A DNA stretch of 64,000 bases from NCBI GenBank assembly GCA_016708125.1, contig JADJGF010000001.1, positions 2,564,001-2,628,000 on the forward strand. The letters are read 5' to 3'. The translations under genes were made by a program, and so were the position numbers. The notes under the pieces were generated by a model. That model saw only the letters and a program-made list of their open reading frames with translations. It had not been told where the DNA came from and did not search any database. Shown here one piece after another: positions 35,656 through 44,673 of this stretch (the stretch's first letter is position 1; every line of letters begins with the position of its first letter). This DNA is from Ignavibacteriota bacterium (GTDB taxonomy: Bacteria; Bacteroidota; Ignavibacteria; Ignavibacteriales; Melioribacteraceae).

Positions 35656-36990
35656 ATGCTCGAAGATATTACTTTAAAATTAGAAAAAGCCTTAAAAAAA
35701 GTAACCGGGCAAGGTAAAATTACGGAAGCCAATATTTCTGATACATTAAGAGATATTAGGCGTGTTCTTTTAGATGCTGACGTAAATTATAAAGTTGCAA
35801 AAGATTTTATTGATCAAGTTAAAGAAAAAGCTTTAGGTCAAGAAGTTCTTGTTTCGGTTAAACCCGGTCAACTCATTACAAAAATTATTTATGATGAGTT
35901 AACCGAATTAATGGGTTCAACAAAGCAAGATTTAACTTTTAATCCAAATGGACCAACAATTATTTTAATGGTTGGATTGCAAGGAAGCGGTAAAACAACA
36001 TTCAGCGGAAAACTTGCAAAATACTTAAAAGATAAAAATAGAAAAGTTTTGCTTACAGCTGCGGATGTTTATAGACCGGCGGCAATTGATCAATTAAAAT
36101 TATTAGGCAAGCAAATAAATGTTCCGGTTTTTAGTATTGATGGAAGCAAAGATGCAGTAAAAATTGCGGATGAATCAATAAAATTTGCAAAAGAAAATTC
36201 CTTAAATACAATTATAATTGATACAGCCGGAAGATTGCATGTAAATCAAGAACTTATGGATGAAGTTCTTGAAATTAAAAAAGTTGTGAATCCAACAGAA
36301 ATTTTATTTGTTGTTGATTCAATGACCGGACAAGATGCTGTAAATTCTGCAAAAGCATTTAATGAAGTTGTAAATTTTGATGGAGTTGTTCTTTCAAAAC
36401 TTGATGGTGATTCAAAAGGCGGATGCGCGCTTTCTATAAAAGCTGTAGTTCAGAAACCTATAAAATTTGTAAGTCTTGGTGAAAAATTAGAAACGATAGA
36501 AATTTTTCATCCGGATCGTTTAGCTTCAAGAATTATTGGTCGCGGAGATGTAATTTCTCTCGTTGAAAAAGCTCAACAGCAATTTGATGAGAAAGAAGCC
36601 GAAGATTTAGAGAAAAAATTACTTACAAATAAATTTGACTTTGAAGATTTTCTTAAGCAAATTAAGATGATAAAGAAAATGGGTTCTTTAAAATCGTTGA
36701 TTAATATGATTCCGGGTGTAAGTTCGGCAGTGAAAAATGCAGAAATTGATGATAAACAGCTTGTTAGAGTTGAATCAATAATTCAATCAATGACAAAGGA
36801 AGAAAGATCAAAACCTAAAATTTTGAATGGAAGCAGAAGAAAAAGAATAGCAAGAGGAAGCGGAAATTCGATACAAGATGTAAATCGTCTTATTAAACAA
36901 TATGACGAAATGCAAAAAATGATGAAACAATTTAATTCCAAAGGTGGAAAAAAACTCCTTGGAAATCTAAATAATTTGAAATATAATTAA
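35656..36990 (+). CDS. ffh: Signal recognition particle GTPase Ffh (SRP54)
   Basis: A 444-residue SRP protein: N domain (1 to about 95), G domain with 'GLQGSGKTTFSGKLA' (P-loop near 106-114), 'DTAGRLHVNQELMDE', 'LSKLDGDSKGGCALSI' and 'GEKLETIEIFHPDRLASRIIGRGD', and a methionine-rich M domain ending 'RLIKQYDEMQKMMKQF', which binds signal sequences and 4.5S RNA ('SRRKRIARGSG'). It targets inner-membrane proteins co-translationally. It opens the operon with rpsP, rimM, trmD and rplS, the classical arrangement. The 4.5S RNA gene was not found in the window. Confidence 0.98.
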   Translation: MLEDITLKLEKALKKVTGQGKITEANISDTLRDIRRVLLDADVNYKVAKDFIDQVKEKALGQEVLVSVKPGQLITKIIYDELTELMGSTKQDLTFNPNGPTIILMVGLQGSGKTTFSGKLAKYLKDKNRKVLLTAADVYRPAAIDQLKLLGKQINVPVFSIDGSKDAVKIADESIKFAKENSLNTIIIDTAGRLHVNQELMDEVLEIKKVVNPTEILFVVDSMTGQDAVNSAKAFNEVVNFDGVVLSKLDGDSKGGCALSIKAVVQKPIKFVSLGEKLETIEIFHPDRLASRIIGRGDVISLVEKAQQQFDEKEAEDLEKKLLTNKFDFEDFLKQIKMIKKMGSLKSLINMIPGVSSAVKNAEIDDKQLVRVESIIQSMTKEERSKPKILNGSRRKRIARGSGNSIQDVNRLIKQYDEMQKMMKQFNSKGGKKLLGNLNNLKYN

Positions 36991-37016
36991 TGTAATATAT
37001 CGGAGGATAATTTAAT

Positions 37017-37484
37017 TTGGCAGTAAAGTTAAGATTATTAAGAATGGGCAAAAAAAGACAACCTATTTATAAAGTTGTGGCAGCAGATGTTCGTTCACCA
37101 AGAGATGGAAAGTATATTGAAGCTATTGGGTCTTATAATCCCAAAAGCGATCCGGCATCAGTTGAACTAAATGAAGAAAGAGTTCTTTATTGGTTAAATT
37201 GTGGTGCTCAGCCAACAATTACAGTTAAAACTTTGTTAAATAAAGAAGGAATTTTACTTAAAAAAGAACTTAAAAAACAAGGTCTTGCAGAAAGTGAAAT
37301 AGCTTCAAAGTTTGAAGAATGGAAGAATGTTAAAAATTCTGTTTTAGCTGATAAAAAGGTAAAAGCTGATAATAAGAAATTAGAAAAAGCTGAAGCTGAA
37401 AAGAAAAAATTAGCGCAAGAATTGAAAGAGAAAGAAGCTGAATTAACAGAAGTTAAGGATACCGCTTCTGGGGAAGTTTCTTAA
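37017..37484 (+). CDS. rpsP: 30S ribosomal protein S16 with a charged C-terminal extension
   Basis: The first 80 or so residues are S16: 'AVKLRLLRMGKKRQPIYKVVAADVRSPRDGKYIEAIGSYNPKSDP' and 'ERVLYWLNCGAQPTITVKTLLNKEGI'. The total is 155 residues, while S16 is usually 80-90. The extra 70 residues are rich in Lys, Glu and Ala ('EKAEAEKKKLAQELKEKEAE') and predicted helical, as in many Bacteroidota. The start is TTG at 37017, preceded by CGGAGGA; this gives the invariant 'M-AVKLRL' start. Confidence 0.96.
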   Translation: MAVKLRLLRMGKKRQPIYKVVAADVRSPRDGKYIEAIGSYNPKSDPASVELNEERVLYWLNCGAQPTITVKTLLNKEGILLKKELKKQGLAESEIASKFEEWKNVKNSVLADKKVKADNKKLEKAEAEKKKLAQELKEKEAELTEVKDTASGEVS

Positions 37485-37581
37485 AAGAAAATTAAACAAT
37501 ATCTTTTAGTGTAATTTTCAATTAGGAACTTTGTGTAATTAAAAGAGTATCCTATTCTCAAATTTATCTAAAGGTAGTCTC

Positions 37582-37815
37582 ATGAAAGAATTCGTTGAAT
37601 TTATAGCTAAGCACTTGGTCGATAGTCCTGATGGTGTAAGCATCCAGGAATCTATTCCCAACGAAAATACTGTAGAGCTTACCCTTAAAGTTAGTGCTGA
37701 TGATGTTGGTAAAGTCATTGGTAAACAAGGTAAGACTGCTCAAGCAATGAGAACTCTTCTTACAGCGATTGCTGCAAAAGAAGGAAAAAGAGCGATACTA
37801 AAAATTCTTGACTAA
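37582..37815 (+). CDS. khpA: KH-domain RNA-binding protein KhpA
   Basis: A 77-residue single KH domain. 'VSADDVGKVIGKQGKTAQAMRTLLTAIAAKEGKRAILKI' contains the GxxG loop (GKQG) that clamps single-stranded RNA, and the family always sits between rpsP and rimM, as here. In Gram-positives KhpA pairs with KhpB in RNA binding and cell-size control; in this phylum the role is unproven. ATG at 37582. Confidence 0.93.
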   Translation: MKEFVEFIAKHLVDSPDGVSIQESIPNENTVELTLKVSADDVGKVIGKQGKTAQAMRTLLTAIAAKEGKRAILKILD

Positions 37816-37819
37816 TTGA

Positions 37820-38335
37820 TTGAATGATTTTTTTTTAATAGCGGAAATCATTGATATTTATAGTTCTGATGGTTCTGTTATTATAAAATCTTTCTCTGAT
37901 TTTCCGGAGCGTTTTTTAAAGCTTAAGAAAGTCTATATTGATTTTTTTGGCAAAAAAAAAGAATTAACGGTTGTTAAATCCAAAAAGATCAATGAAAATT
38001 TTGTATTAAAATTTGAAAAATTTAATACAGCCGATGATGTACGATTTTTAGTAAATAAAAATTTGTACGTGGATACTGATAATCTCTTTAAACTTCCGGA
38101 AGATTCCTTCTATATTCATGATCTAATTGAAAGTGAAGTTTATTTGGGATCAGTGTTCTTTGGAAAAATGATAGATATTATAAAATTGCAAAATAATGAT
38201 GTTTATGTAATTTTGAACAATAACGGCGAGGAAGTATTAATTCCTGCTATTCAAAAATATTTTGATCGAATAGTACCTGAAGTAAAGAAAATTTATCTTT
38301 CAAAAGAAGCGGAAATATTTAAAGATGAGAATTGA
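37820..38335 (+). CDS. rimM: Ribosome maturation factor RimM
   Basis: A 171-residue 30S assembly factor that binds S19 and helps mature the 16S head. The N-terminal RimM beta-barrel ('DGSVIIKSFSDFPERFLKLKKVYID', with the 'F.D.PERF' motif) is followed by a PRC-barrel ('YIHDLIESEVYLGSVFFGKMIDIIKLQNNDVYVI' and 'EVLIPAIQKYFDRIV'). The start is TTG at 37820, five bases after the khpA stop, because the nearby ATG is out of frame. The sequence is divergent at the N-terminus but order and context are decisive. It overlaps trmD by 11 bases. Confidence 0.92.
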   Translation: MNDFFLIAEIIDIYSSDGSVIIKSFSDFPERFLKLKKVYIDFFGKKKELTVVKSKKINENFVLKFEKFNTADDVRFLVNKNLYVDTDNLFKLPEDSFYIHDLIESEVYLGSVFFGKMIDIIKLQNNDVYVILNNNGEEVLIPAIQKYFDRIVPEVKKIYLSKEAEIFKDEN

Positions 38336-38990
38336 TATAATTTCAGCAGTTCCGGATTCCTTAGAAAGTACATTAAAGACAAGTATTATTAAACGCGCCG
38401 TTGAAAAAAAATCAGTTGAAATATTTGTTCATAATTTAAGAGATTTTGCATTTAATAAACATAAACAAATTGATGATAAACCTTTTGGCGGAGGTCCGGG
38501 AATGTTGCTCAAACCGGAACCTTTTTTTGAATGTATTGAACTTCTCAAAAAAGAACGAAATTACAATCATATAATTTTTACAACTCCAAAAGGAAAAATT
38601 TATAATCAATCATTAGCAAATAAATTTTCGCTTGCAAAAAATATTATGATTATTGCCGGGCATTATAAAGGAATTGATGATAGAGTAAGAGAAAAATTTG
38701 CAACCGATGAAATATCAATCGGTAATTTTATTTTAAGCGGCGGGGAACTGCTTGCATTGGTAATTACTGATTCTATTGTTAGAATTTTACCCGGTGCAAT
38801 TGGCGATAGCGAATCAATGTTGAATGATTCATTTATGGATGGAGAAATAATAGAAGCTCCTAATTTTACACGACCGGCAGAATATAAAGGAATGAAAGTT
38901 CCAGATGTTTTACTTTCCGGCAATGAAAAAGAAATAAAATTGTGGAAAGAAGAACAATCAAAAAGTTTAACAGAAAATTGGAAAAAATAA
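38325..38990 (+). CDS. trmD: tRNA (guanine-N1)-methyltransferase TrmD
   Basis: A 221-residue SPOUT methyltransferase that makes m1G37 in tRNAs reading CNN codons, preventing +1 frameshifts. The trefoil-knot cofactor site is 'IIAGHYKGIDDRVREKFATDEISIGNFILSGGE', with the catalytic Asp in the following 'GDSESMLNDSF' region; 'KPFGGGPGMLLKPEP' is the substrate loop. It is slightly shorter than E. coli TrmD (255) with a trimmed C-terminus ending 'SLTENWKK'. It starts within the rimM 3' end. Confidence 0.97.
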   Translation: MRIDIISAVPDSLESTLKTSIIKRAVEKKSVEIFVHNLRDFAFNKHKQIDDKPFGGGPGMLLKPEPFFECIELLKKERNYNHIIFTTPKGKIYNQSLANKFSLAKNIMIIAGHYKGIDDRVREKFATDEISIGNFILSGGELLALVITDSIVRILPGAIGDSESMLNDSFMDGEIIEAPNFTRPAEYKGMKVPDVLLSGNEKEIKLWKEEQSKSLTENWKK

Positions 38991-39006
38991 ATAGTTTGGA
39001 GTAGAA

Positions 39007-39351
39007 ATGGATAAGTTAAAAGAACTAATTGGTGAACAAAAAACAATTGATTTCCCCGAGTTTGCATCAGGCGATAAAATTAAAGTTCACGTTAGAGTTA
39101 TTGAAGGCAACAAAGAAAGAATTCAGCCTTTTGAAGGCGATGTAATAAGCATTAGAGGAACATCGACTAACAGAACTTTTACAGTTAGAAAAATTTCAAG
39201 CGGTGTTGGAGTTGAAAGAATTTTCCCAATGAACTCACCAAAAATTGCTAAAATTGAATTGGTAAGAAAAGGTAAAGTTAGACGTGCAAAATTATATTAT
39301 TTAAGAAATCTTGCCGGAAAAGCTGCTCGTATAAAATCTAAAAATATATAA
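39007..39351 (+). CDS. rplS: 50S ribosomal protein L19
   Basis: A 114-residue protein at the 30S/50S interface. 'FASGDKIKVHVRVIEGNKERIQPFEGDVISIRG', 'TFTVRKISSGVGVERIFPMNSPKIAKIELVRKGKVRRAKLYYLRNLAGKAARIK' is nearly canonical L19. It is the last gene of the ffh-rpsP-rimM-trmD-rplS operon and is followed immediately by a terminator. Confidence 0.98.
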   Translation: MDKLKELIGEQKTIDFPEFASGDKIKVHVRVIEGNKERIQPFEGDVISIRGTSTNRTFTVRKISSGVGVERIFPMNSPKIAKIELVRKGKVRRAKLYYLRNLAGKAARIKSKNI

Positions 39352-39363
39352 TCGGAATTTATT

Positions 39364-39390
39364 AAGTCCGGTTTTGCCGGACTTTTTTTA
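39364..39390 (+). terminator. Rho-independent terminator after rplS
   Basis: AAGTCCGG (39364-39371), a five-base loop, and CCGGACTT (39377-39384), running into TTTTTTT. It ends the ribosomal operon; the next gene begins at 39401. Confidence 0.93.
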
Positions 39391-39400
39391 TTTTTCTAAA

Positions 39401-40153
39401 ATGAAGTTAATAGCTCCCAATAATATTTTTTCCTCAATATTTTATTTATCAATTGAAGAAAAAAATAAACCCGAATTAATACTTAAAGATTCTTCTTTAA
39501 TTCTAAAGGAATTGAACCAACATCAAAATGCGCTAGCATTTATTCCGTCTTTGGATTTGATAAATCATAAAGAATTATTTGTCTCACAAAAATTTGTTAT
39601 CGCATTTGAAGCTTACATTTCAAACACCTATTTATATTTTGCTCATGATAATTTTAATAAACTTTTACTAAAAGGCGATATTAGTTCTAATGAAGTTTTA
39701 CTTTCTAAAATTATTTTTAAGGAAATTTATAACATCCAGCCGGAAATTGAATTGGATATAAATGATAAATTTCATGATAATAAAAATTATCTTGTTTCGG
39801 GGAATTTAAATTGGATTAACAATAGATATAAAATTGGAACAAGTTTTTCAGAACATATTTCAGAGTTTATTGATTTTCCTTATGTGAATTATTTATTGGT
39901 TTCAAACTCAAAATCAGAACTTGAAAAATTTCATTCGTTAAATGAGAATTTAATAAATAATATTTCAAAAAATTTTGTAGAAAATGTACAAAAAATTAAT
40001 TTGGGTGAAGAAATTAATGAATTCATAATTTCAAACCAAAGTACAGTTTTTTTTGATTTTAATTCAATTGCAAATGAAAGCTTTACAGAGTTGATAAATC
40101 TTTTATATTTCAGAAAAATTATTGATGATATATTTGATGTAAAATTTGTATAG
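39401..40153 (+). CDS. Protein of unknown function, distantly like MqnA/MqnD-type solute-binding-fold enzymes
   Basis: A 250-residue protein. The ATG at 39401 is preferred, since the longer frame (TTG, 39374) would start inside the rplS terminator. Features: 'APNNIFSSIFYLSI' at the start, 'ILKELNQHQNALAFIPSLDLI' and a C-terminal segment 'SNQSTVFFDFNSIANESFTELINLLYFRKI'. The arrangement loosely recalls MqnA (chorismate dehydratase), which has a 'DvalIPs' block at a similar place, but the match is weak and no catalytic residue can be assigned. It stands alone between two terminators. Confidence 0.5.
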   Translation: MKLIAPNNIFSSIFYLSIEEKNKPELILKDSSLILKELNQHQNALAFIPSLDLINHKELFVSQKFVIAFEAYISNTYLYFAHDNFNKLLLKGDISSNEVLLSKIIFKEIYNIQPEIELDINDKFHDNKNYLVSGNLNWINNRYKIGTSFSEHISEFIDFPYVNYLLVSNSKSELEKFHSLNENLINNISKNFVENVQKINLGEEINEFIISNQSTVFFDFNSIANESFTELINLLYFRKIIDDIFDVKFV

Positions 40154-40155
40154 AA

Positions 40156-40178
40156 AACCTCCCTAAAAAAGGGAGGTT
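40156..40178 (-). terminator. Terminator between the unknown gene and serA (mainly for serA)
   Basis: AACCTCCC (40156-40163) and GGGAGGTT (40171-40178) form a perfect eight-base stem. On the minus strand the stem is followed by a T-run, so it is a good terminator for serA; on the plus strand it lacks a U-tract and would be weaker for the gene ending at 40153. Confidence 0.8.
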
Positions 40179-40184
40179 AAATGT

Positions 40185-41372
40185 TTAATTTATTGCAGTA
40201 TGAGAAACATTTAAAACATTTGGATTTCTTCGAATTGCTTCTAACATATTATTTGTAGCCGGATCAACAAGTTTCATAGTACAAAGTGCAACTAATCCGC
40301 CATCAAAAATAATATTTTCAACTTCCTCAATATTAATATTTCCTTGTCTAAGTACATCCATAATTGAAGCTAAAACTCCGGGTTTATCATAATGTTTTAC
40401 AGATAATTGATAATATGAATTTGATGATTTAGCTTTATTTACCCAATGAGCAATTGTTCCGCTTTCAATATATTGCATAATTATTTTTACGGTTTCTGCG
40501 GCAACAGCATTTTGTGCTTGCTCTGTTGATGCACCAATATGGTGCGTAACATAAACATTTTCAAGTTCTTGTAATTTGGATGAAACGGCTCCATCTTTTC
40601 CTTCCGGTTCACCGTTAAATACATCAAGACATACTTTAATATTTTTTTCTTTAACTGCTTTTATTAATGCTTCTTCATTAATAACTTCTGCACGAGAAGT
40701 ATTAATTAAAATTGCACCATCTTTCATATAGCTGAACATTTTATCATCAAACATTCCTTTTGTTTGAGGCGTAACTGGAAGATGCAAAGAAATTACATCG
40801 GCTAATGGTAAAATTTGATCGAATTCAGAAAAGTCTTTATACTCAACACCTTCAATTCTCGAAATATCTTTTCCGTAAACATTCATACCTATTGCGTTGG
40901 CAATAATTGCAACTTGTTTTCCAATATTTCCCATACCAACTATTGCTAATGTTTTTCCGTTTAAACCTTTTGCTTTAGAATACTTTGCTTTATTCCATAT
41001 GCCATTTCTAAAATCACTAACGTTTTCCGGAATTTGTCTATCCATTGATATCATTAATCCAATTGCTAATTCTGCAACGGCATGAGCATTTTTTCCCGGA
41101 CAGTTAGCAACATAAACTCCTCTTTTATTTGCAGCAGCAACGTTAATATTATTATAACCAGCTCCGGCTCTAACAACTAAATTTAAAGATTTTGATTCAA
41201 GAATAGTTTTCTCATTTACTTTTGTTGAACGAACAACAATAATATCAACATCTTTAGCGGCTTCCGGCAAATCATTTTCACCTAATTTGGGATTGTAAAT
41301 TACTTCAAGATTATTTTTTCTTAATTGTTCTAAATAAACTTCTGGTAGCGAGTCAGCTATTAAAACCTTCAT
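40185..41372 (-). CDS. serA: D-3-phosphoglycerate dehydrogenase
   Basis: A 395-residue NAD-dependent enzyme for the first step of serine synthesis. 'VGMGNIGKQVAIIANAIGMNVYGKD' is the NAD loop; the catalytic arginine ('INTSRAEVIN'), glutamate and histidine ('VTHHIGASTEQAQNAV') are in place; and the last 75 residues ('LSVKHYDKPGVLASIMDVLRQGNINIEEV') form an ACT domain, usually the site of serine feedback inhibition. This is the short form without the intervening ASB domain. hutU lies 17 bases upstream on the same strand. Confidence 0.93.
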   Translation of the reverse strand: MKVLIADSLPEVYLEQLRKNNLEVIYNPKLGENDLPEAAKDVDIIVVRSTKVNEKTILESKSLNLVVRAGAGYNNINVAAANKRGVYVANCPGKNAHAVAELAIGLMISMDRQIPENVSDFRNGIWNKAKYSKAKGLNGKTLAIVGMGNIGKQVAIIANAIGMNVYGKDISRIEGVEYKDFSEFDQILPLADVISLHLPVTPQTKGMFDDKMFSYMKDGAILINTSRAEVINEEALIKAVKEKNIKVCLDVFNGEPEGKDGAVSSKLQELENVYVTHHIGASTEQAQNAVAAETVKIIMQYIESGTIAHWVNKAKSSNSYYQLSVKHYDKPGVLASIMDVLRQGNINIEEVENIIFDGGLVALCTMKLVDPATNNMLEAIRRNPNVLNVSHTAIN

Positions 41373-41389
41373 ATCATTTGCCTCTTAAA

Positions 41390-43042
41390 TTATTTCATCA
41401 TTGGAATTTTTATATTATTTTGTTTTGCATTATTGATTGCTCTTTCATAACCCGCATCTGAATGACGAATTATTCCCATTCCGGGATCGTAAGTTAAAAC
41501 TCTATTCAATCTTTCTTCGGCTTCCTTTGTTCCATCCGCAACAATTACCATTCCGGCATGAATTGATTTACCAATTCCAACACCTCCGCCGTGATGTACT
41601 GAAACCCAACTTGCACCGCCAATTGAATTCAGTAAAGCATTTAAAATTGGCCAATCTGCAATTGCATCACTGCCATCTTTCATTGCTTCAGTTTCACGAT
41701 ATGGCGAAGCAACCGAACCGCAATCAAGATGATCTCTACCAATAACAATTGGAGCTTTTACTTTTTTTTCTGCAACAAGTTGATTAAATATTTTTCCCAT
41801 TTTAGCTCGCTCGCCATAACCCAACCAACAAATTCTTGCGGGTAAACCTTGGAAGGCAACTTTTTCTTGTGCCATTTTAATCCATCTGATTAAAGCATTA
41901 TTTTCCGGGAAAGTTTCAATAATAGCATTATCTGTTTCATAAATATCTTTTGGATCACCGGAAAGGGCAGCCCAGCGAAACGGACCTTTTCCATCGCAAA
42001 AAAGTGGACGAATATAAGCCGGCACAAATCCGGGAAAATCAAATGCATTACTTACGCCATTTTCTTTTGCTTCTCCGCGAATATTATTTCCGTAATCAAA
42101 AGTAATTGAGCCGTGTTTTTGAAATTCCAACATCGCTTCAACATGTTTTACAATTGTGTGCTTTGCTCTTTTTATATATTCTGATGGATTTTCTTTTCTT
42201 AAGATTTTTGCTTCTTCAAAACTCATTCCCATTGGAACGTAACCATTTAAAGTATCATGAGCTGAAGTTTGATCTGTTAAAATATCCGGAATAATTTTTC
42301 TTTTTAATATTTCGGGAAGAATTTCTGCCGCATTACCAACTAATCCAACAGAAATAGCTTTTTTATTTTCTTTTGAATCTAAAATAATTTTTAAAGCATC
42401 ATCAAGATTTTCTGCAATTACATCTAAATATTTTGTATCAATTCTTTTTTGCAAACGTGAACGATCTACATCAATTCCTAAAAAAGCTGCGCCGTTCATT
42501 GTTGCAGCTAAAGGTTGAGCGCCGCCCATTCCGCCAATTCCGGCGGTAAGCAAAAACTTTCCTTCTAATGTTCCATTAAAATGTTGCCGAGCGCATTCCG
42601 CAAAAGTTTCATAAGTTCCTTGTAGAATTCCTTGAGTTCCAATATATATCCAACTTCCGGCTGTCATTTGTCCGTACATTGTTAAACCAAGATTTTCCAA
42701 TTTTCTAAATTCTTCCCAATTTGCCCAATCCGGAACTAACATTGAATTTGAAATAATTACACGCGGAGCGTTTGTGTGAGTTTGAAAAATTCCAACTGGT
42801 TTTCCGGATTGAACTAAAAGTGTTTCATCATTTTCTAAATTTTTTAATGATTCAACAATTGCATTATAAGCATCCCAATTTCTTGCAGCTTTGCCGGAAC
42901 CACCGTAAACAATTAATTCATCCGGATTTTCAGCAACATCCGGATCGAGATTATTCATCAACATTCGCAACGCAGCTTCTTGAATCCAACCTTTGCAACT
43001 TATTTTTGTTCCGGTTGGAGCTTTAATATTTTTAGTTGACAT
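41390..43042 (-). CDS. hutU: Urocanate hydratase
   Basis: A 550-residue enzyme converting urocanate to imidazolone propionate with tightly bound NAD+ as electrophile. 'GGSGKAARNWDAY', 'LTAGIGGMGGAQPLA' (NAD site), 'DQTSAHDTLNGYVPMGMSFEEA', 'RPLFCDGKGPFRW' and 'RDHLDCGSVASPYRETE' (active-site Cys) are all present. ATG at 43042 follows the stop of the upstream gene by one base; a TTG at 43054 would overlap it. It degrades histidine, yet hutH, hutI and hutG are not in the window. In this lineage hut genes may be scattered. Confidence 0.96.
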   Translation of the reverse strand: MSTKNIKAPTGTKISCKGWIQEAALRMLMNNLDPDVAENPDELIVYGGSGKAARNWDAYNAIVESLKNLENDETLLVQSGKPVGIFQTHTNAPRVIISNSMLVPDWANWEEFRKLENLGLTMYGQMTAGSWIYIGTQGILQGTYETFAECARQHFNGTLEGKFLLTAGIGGMGGAQPLAATMNGAAFLGIDVDRSRLQKRIDTKYLDVIAENLDDALKIILDSKENKKAISVGLVGNAAEILPEILKRKIIPDILTDQTSAHDTLNGYVPMGMSFEEAKILRKENPSEYIKRAKHTIVKHVEAMLEFQKHGSITFDYGNNIRGEAKENGVSNAFDFPGFVPAYIRPLFCDGKGPFRWAALSGDPKDIYETDNAIIETFPENNALIRWIKMAQEKVAFQGLPARICWLGYGERAKMGKIFNQLVAEKKVKAPIVIGRDHLDCGSVASPYRETEAMKDGSDAIADWPILNALLNSIGGASWVSVHHGGGVGIGKSIHAGMVIVADGTKEAEERLNRVLTYDPGMGIIRHSDAGYERAINNAKQNNIKIPMMK

Positions 43043-43043
43043 T

Positions 43044-43376
43044 TTAATCGGCAAAAATTGACAAAATATTATTATACTGTTTCAGCATATTTTTATAAAA
43101 CCATTTTGTAAGAAACCAACCGGATTTAATTTTGGCTTCCAGATGTTTTGTATTTTCTTTAAGCTGAAAAGTTAATCTTGTTTTTTCTTCTTTGGTTAAT
43201 TTTACTGTTTCACTATTTGAACTGAATTTATCAATAATAGATTTAAAAATATTTACATCTCTTGCAAATCTATCGTCAGTTTCCATTTGCTTAATAGCTT
43301 GTTTGGAAAACGTTGTTACAATTTTTTTTTGATTACTATCAAATTCAAATTCGTAATTTTTAAATAATTTTTTCAT
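43044..43376 (-). CDS. Small protein of unknown function
   Basis: A 110-residue highly charged protein (many Lys, Glu, Asn) with no signal peptide and no transmembrane helix. The N-terminal segment 'KNYEFEFDSNQKKIVTTFSKQAIKQ' looks like a beta strand pair, followed by helices to the end ('WFLTKWFYKNMLKQYNNIL'). It lies three bases after add and one base before hutU, so it is expressed with them. I do not recognise a family. Confidence 0.6.
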   Translation of the reverse strand: MKKLFKNYEFEFDSNQKKIVTTFSKQAIKQMETDDRFARDVNIFKSIIDKFSSNSETVKLTKEEKTRLTFQLKENTKHLEAKIKSGWFLTKWFYKNMLKQYNNILSIFAD

Positions 43377-43379
43377 AAT

Positions 43380-44468
43380 CTAATTTTTTAAGGAAAGTAA
43401 TTTATCTCTGGTTTTTTGATAACCCGGTTTAATTATATTGTAAATATATTTTAATCTTTCTTCATGTGGAAGAAACGAAGATTTCATTGCATTGATATTA
43501 AGTTTTTCAATATCATCAAGTGTAATTCCAAATTTTTGTGTCGCGATTAAATATTCCTTTGTAAGAGTTGTATCACTCATTAATCTATCATCAGTATTTA
43601 GAAAAACTCTAAATTTTTTCTTATAAAAAATGCTGAACGGATGATTTTCCAAAACATCAACCGCACCAGTATGAACATTGCTTAAAAGACAGATTTCTAA
43701 TGGCAGTCTTTTATCTAAAACATATTGAGCTAATTCACCGAGAGCAACAACTTCTCCGTTTTTATCAAGAATAACATCTTCTAATAATCTTGTTGCATGA
43801 CCAATTCTATGAGCTCCGCAAAATTGAATTGCCTGCCAAATTGATTCTTTACCAAAAGCTTCGCCGGCGTGAATTGTAATATTAAAATTTTCTCTTTGAA
43901 TAAATTGAAAAGCATCCAAATGATCTTTAGGCGGATAACCACCTTCTTCACCGGCAAGATCAAAACCAACTACACCTTTACTTCTATAATTAACTGCAAG
44001 CTCGGCAATTTCTAAAGATTTTTTCATATTTCTCATTCCGCATAAAATAACTCCGTAACCAACGCCAAAATCTTTTTTACCCCTTTCCAATCCATCTAAA
44101 ACAGAAGTTACAACGTCATCATAATGTAGATTTTTTTCTAAGTGTAAAATTGGAGCAAATCTGGTTTCTACATAACACACGCCGTCTTTATGCATATCTT
44201 CAATCATTTCATATGCAACTCTTTCAAGAGATTCTTTGGTCTGCATTAAAGCGCAAGTATGTTCAAATCCTTGTAAATATTCAACTAAATTTCCTTTGTT
44301 TGCACCGCGATGAAACCATTCCGCAAGTTCTGCCGGATTTTTTGTAGGAAGTTTTTTATAATTTTGTTTTTCGGCAAGTTCAATAATAGTTTCCGGTCTT
44401 AATCCGCCATCGAGATGATCATGAAGTAAAACTTTAGGAACTTCTCTGATAATATTTTCAGTGGTCAT
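43380..44468 (-). CDS. add: Adenosine deaminase
   Basis: A 362-residue metal-dependent hydrolase of the amidohydrolase fold, converting adenosine to inosine. 'PKVLLHDHLDGGLRPETIIELA' holds the first zinc ligands (HDH), 'ITIHAGEAFGKESIWQAI' the third (H with catalytic Glu in 'GE'), 'HRIGHATRLLED' the acid/base His, and 'NTDDRLMSDTTLTKEY' the final Asp pair. The length is normal. It is the first gene of the minus-strand group with a small protein, hutU and serA, which together look like catabolism of nitrogen compounds plus serine synthesis. Confidence 0.93.
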   Translation of the reverse strand: MTTENIIREVPKVLLHDHLDGGLRPETIIELAEKQNYKKLPTKNPAELAEWFHRGANKGNLVEYLQGFEHTCALMQTKESLERVAYEMIEDMHKDGVCYVETRFAPILHLEKNLHYDDVVTSVLDGLERGKKDFGVGYGVILCGMRNMKKSLEIAELAVNYRSKGVVGFDLAGEEGGYPPKDHLDAFQFIQRENFNITIHAGEAFGKESIWQAIQFCGAHRIGHATRLLEDVILDKNGEVVALGELAQYVLDKRLPLEICLLSNVHTGAVDVLENHPFSIFYKKKFRVFLNTDDRLMSDTTLTKEYLIATQKFGITLDDIEKLNINAMKSSFLPHEERLKYIYNIIKPGYQKTRDKLLSLKN

Positions 44469-44673
44469 ATAAATCTTATTTAGTTATTTAAAAATATTCT
44501 TTTTAGAATGTAAAAGCAATTTAGGTTAAAAGTGATGCTGATAATAAATAATTATTTACGAATAAGAATTAATTAAAGCAAAATATTTAAGAATATGTTA
44601 ATTTTATTTCATTAAAAAAATTATTTAATAGATAATTTTTAAGAAAAGAATTCATAATAAAAAAGAGGTTTAA

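Noticed and set aside
39374..39400. Upstream TTG start for the gene ending at 40153
   Set aside because: It would begin inside the loop of the rplS terminator and add only a low-complexity phenylalanine-rich stretch; ATG at 39401 is preferred.
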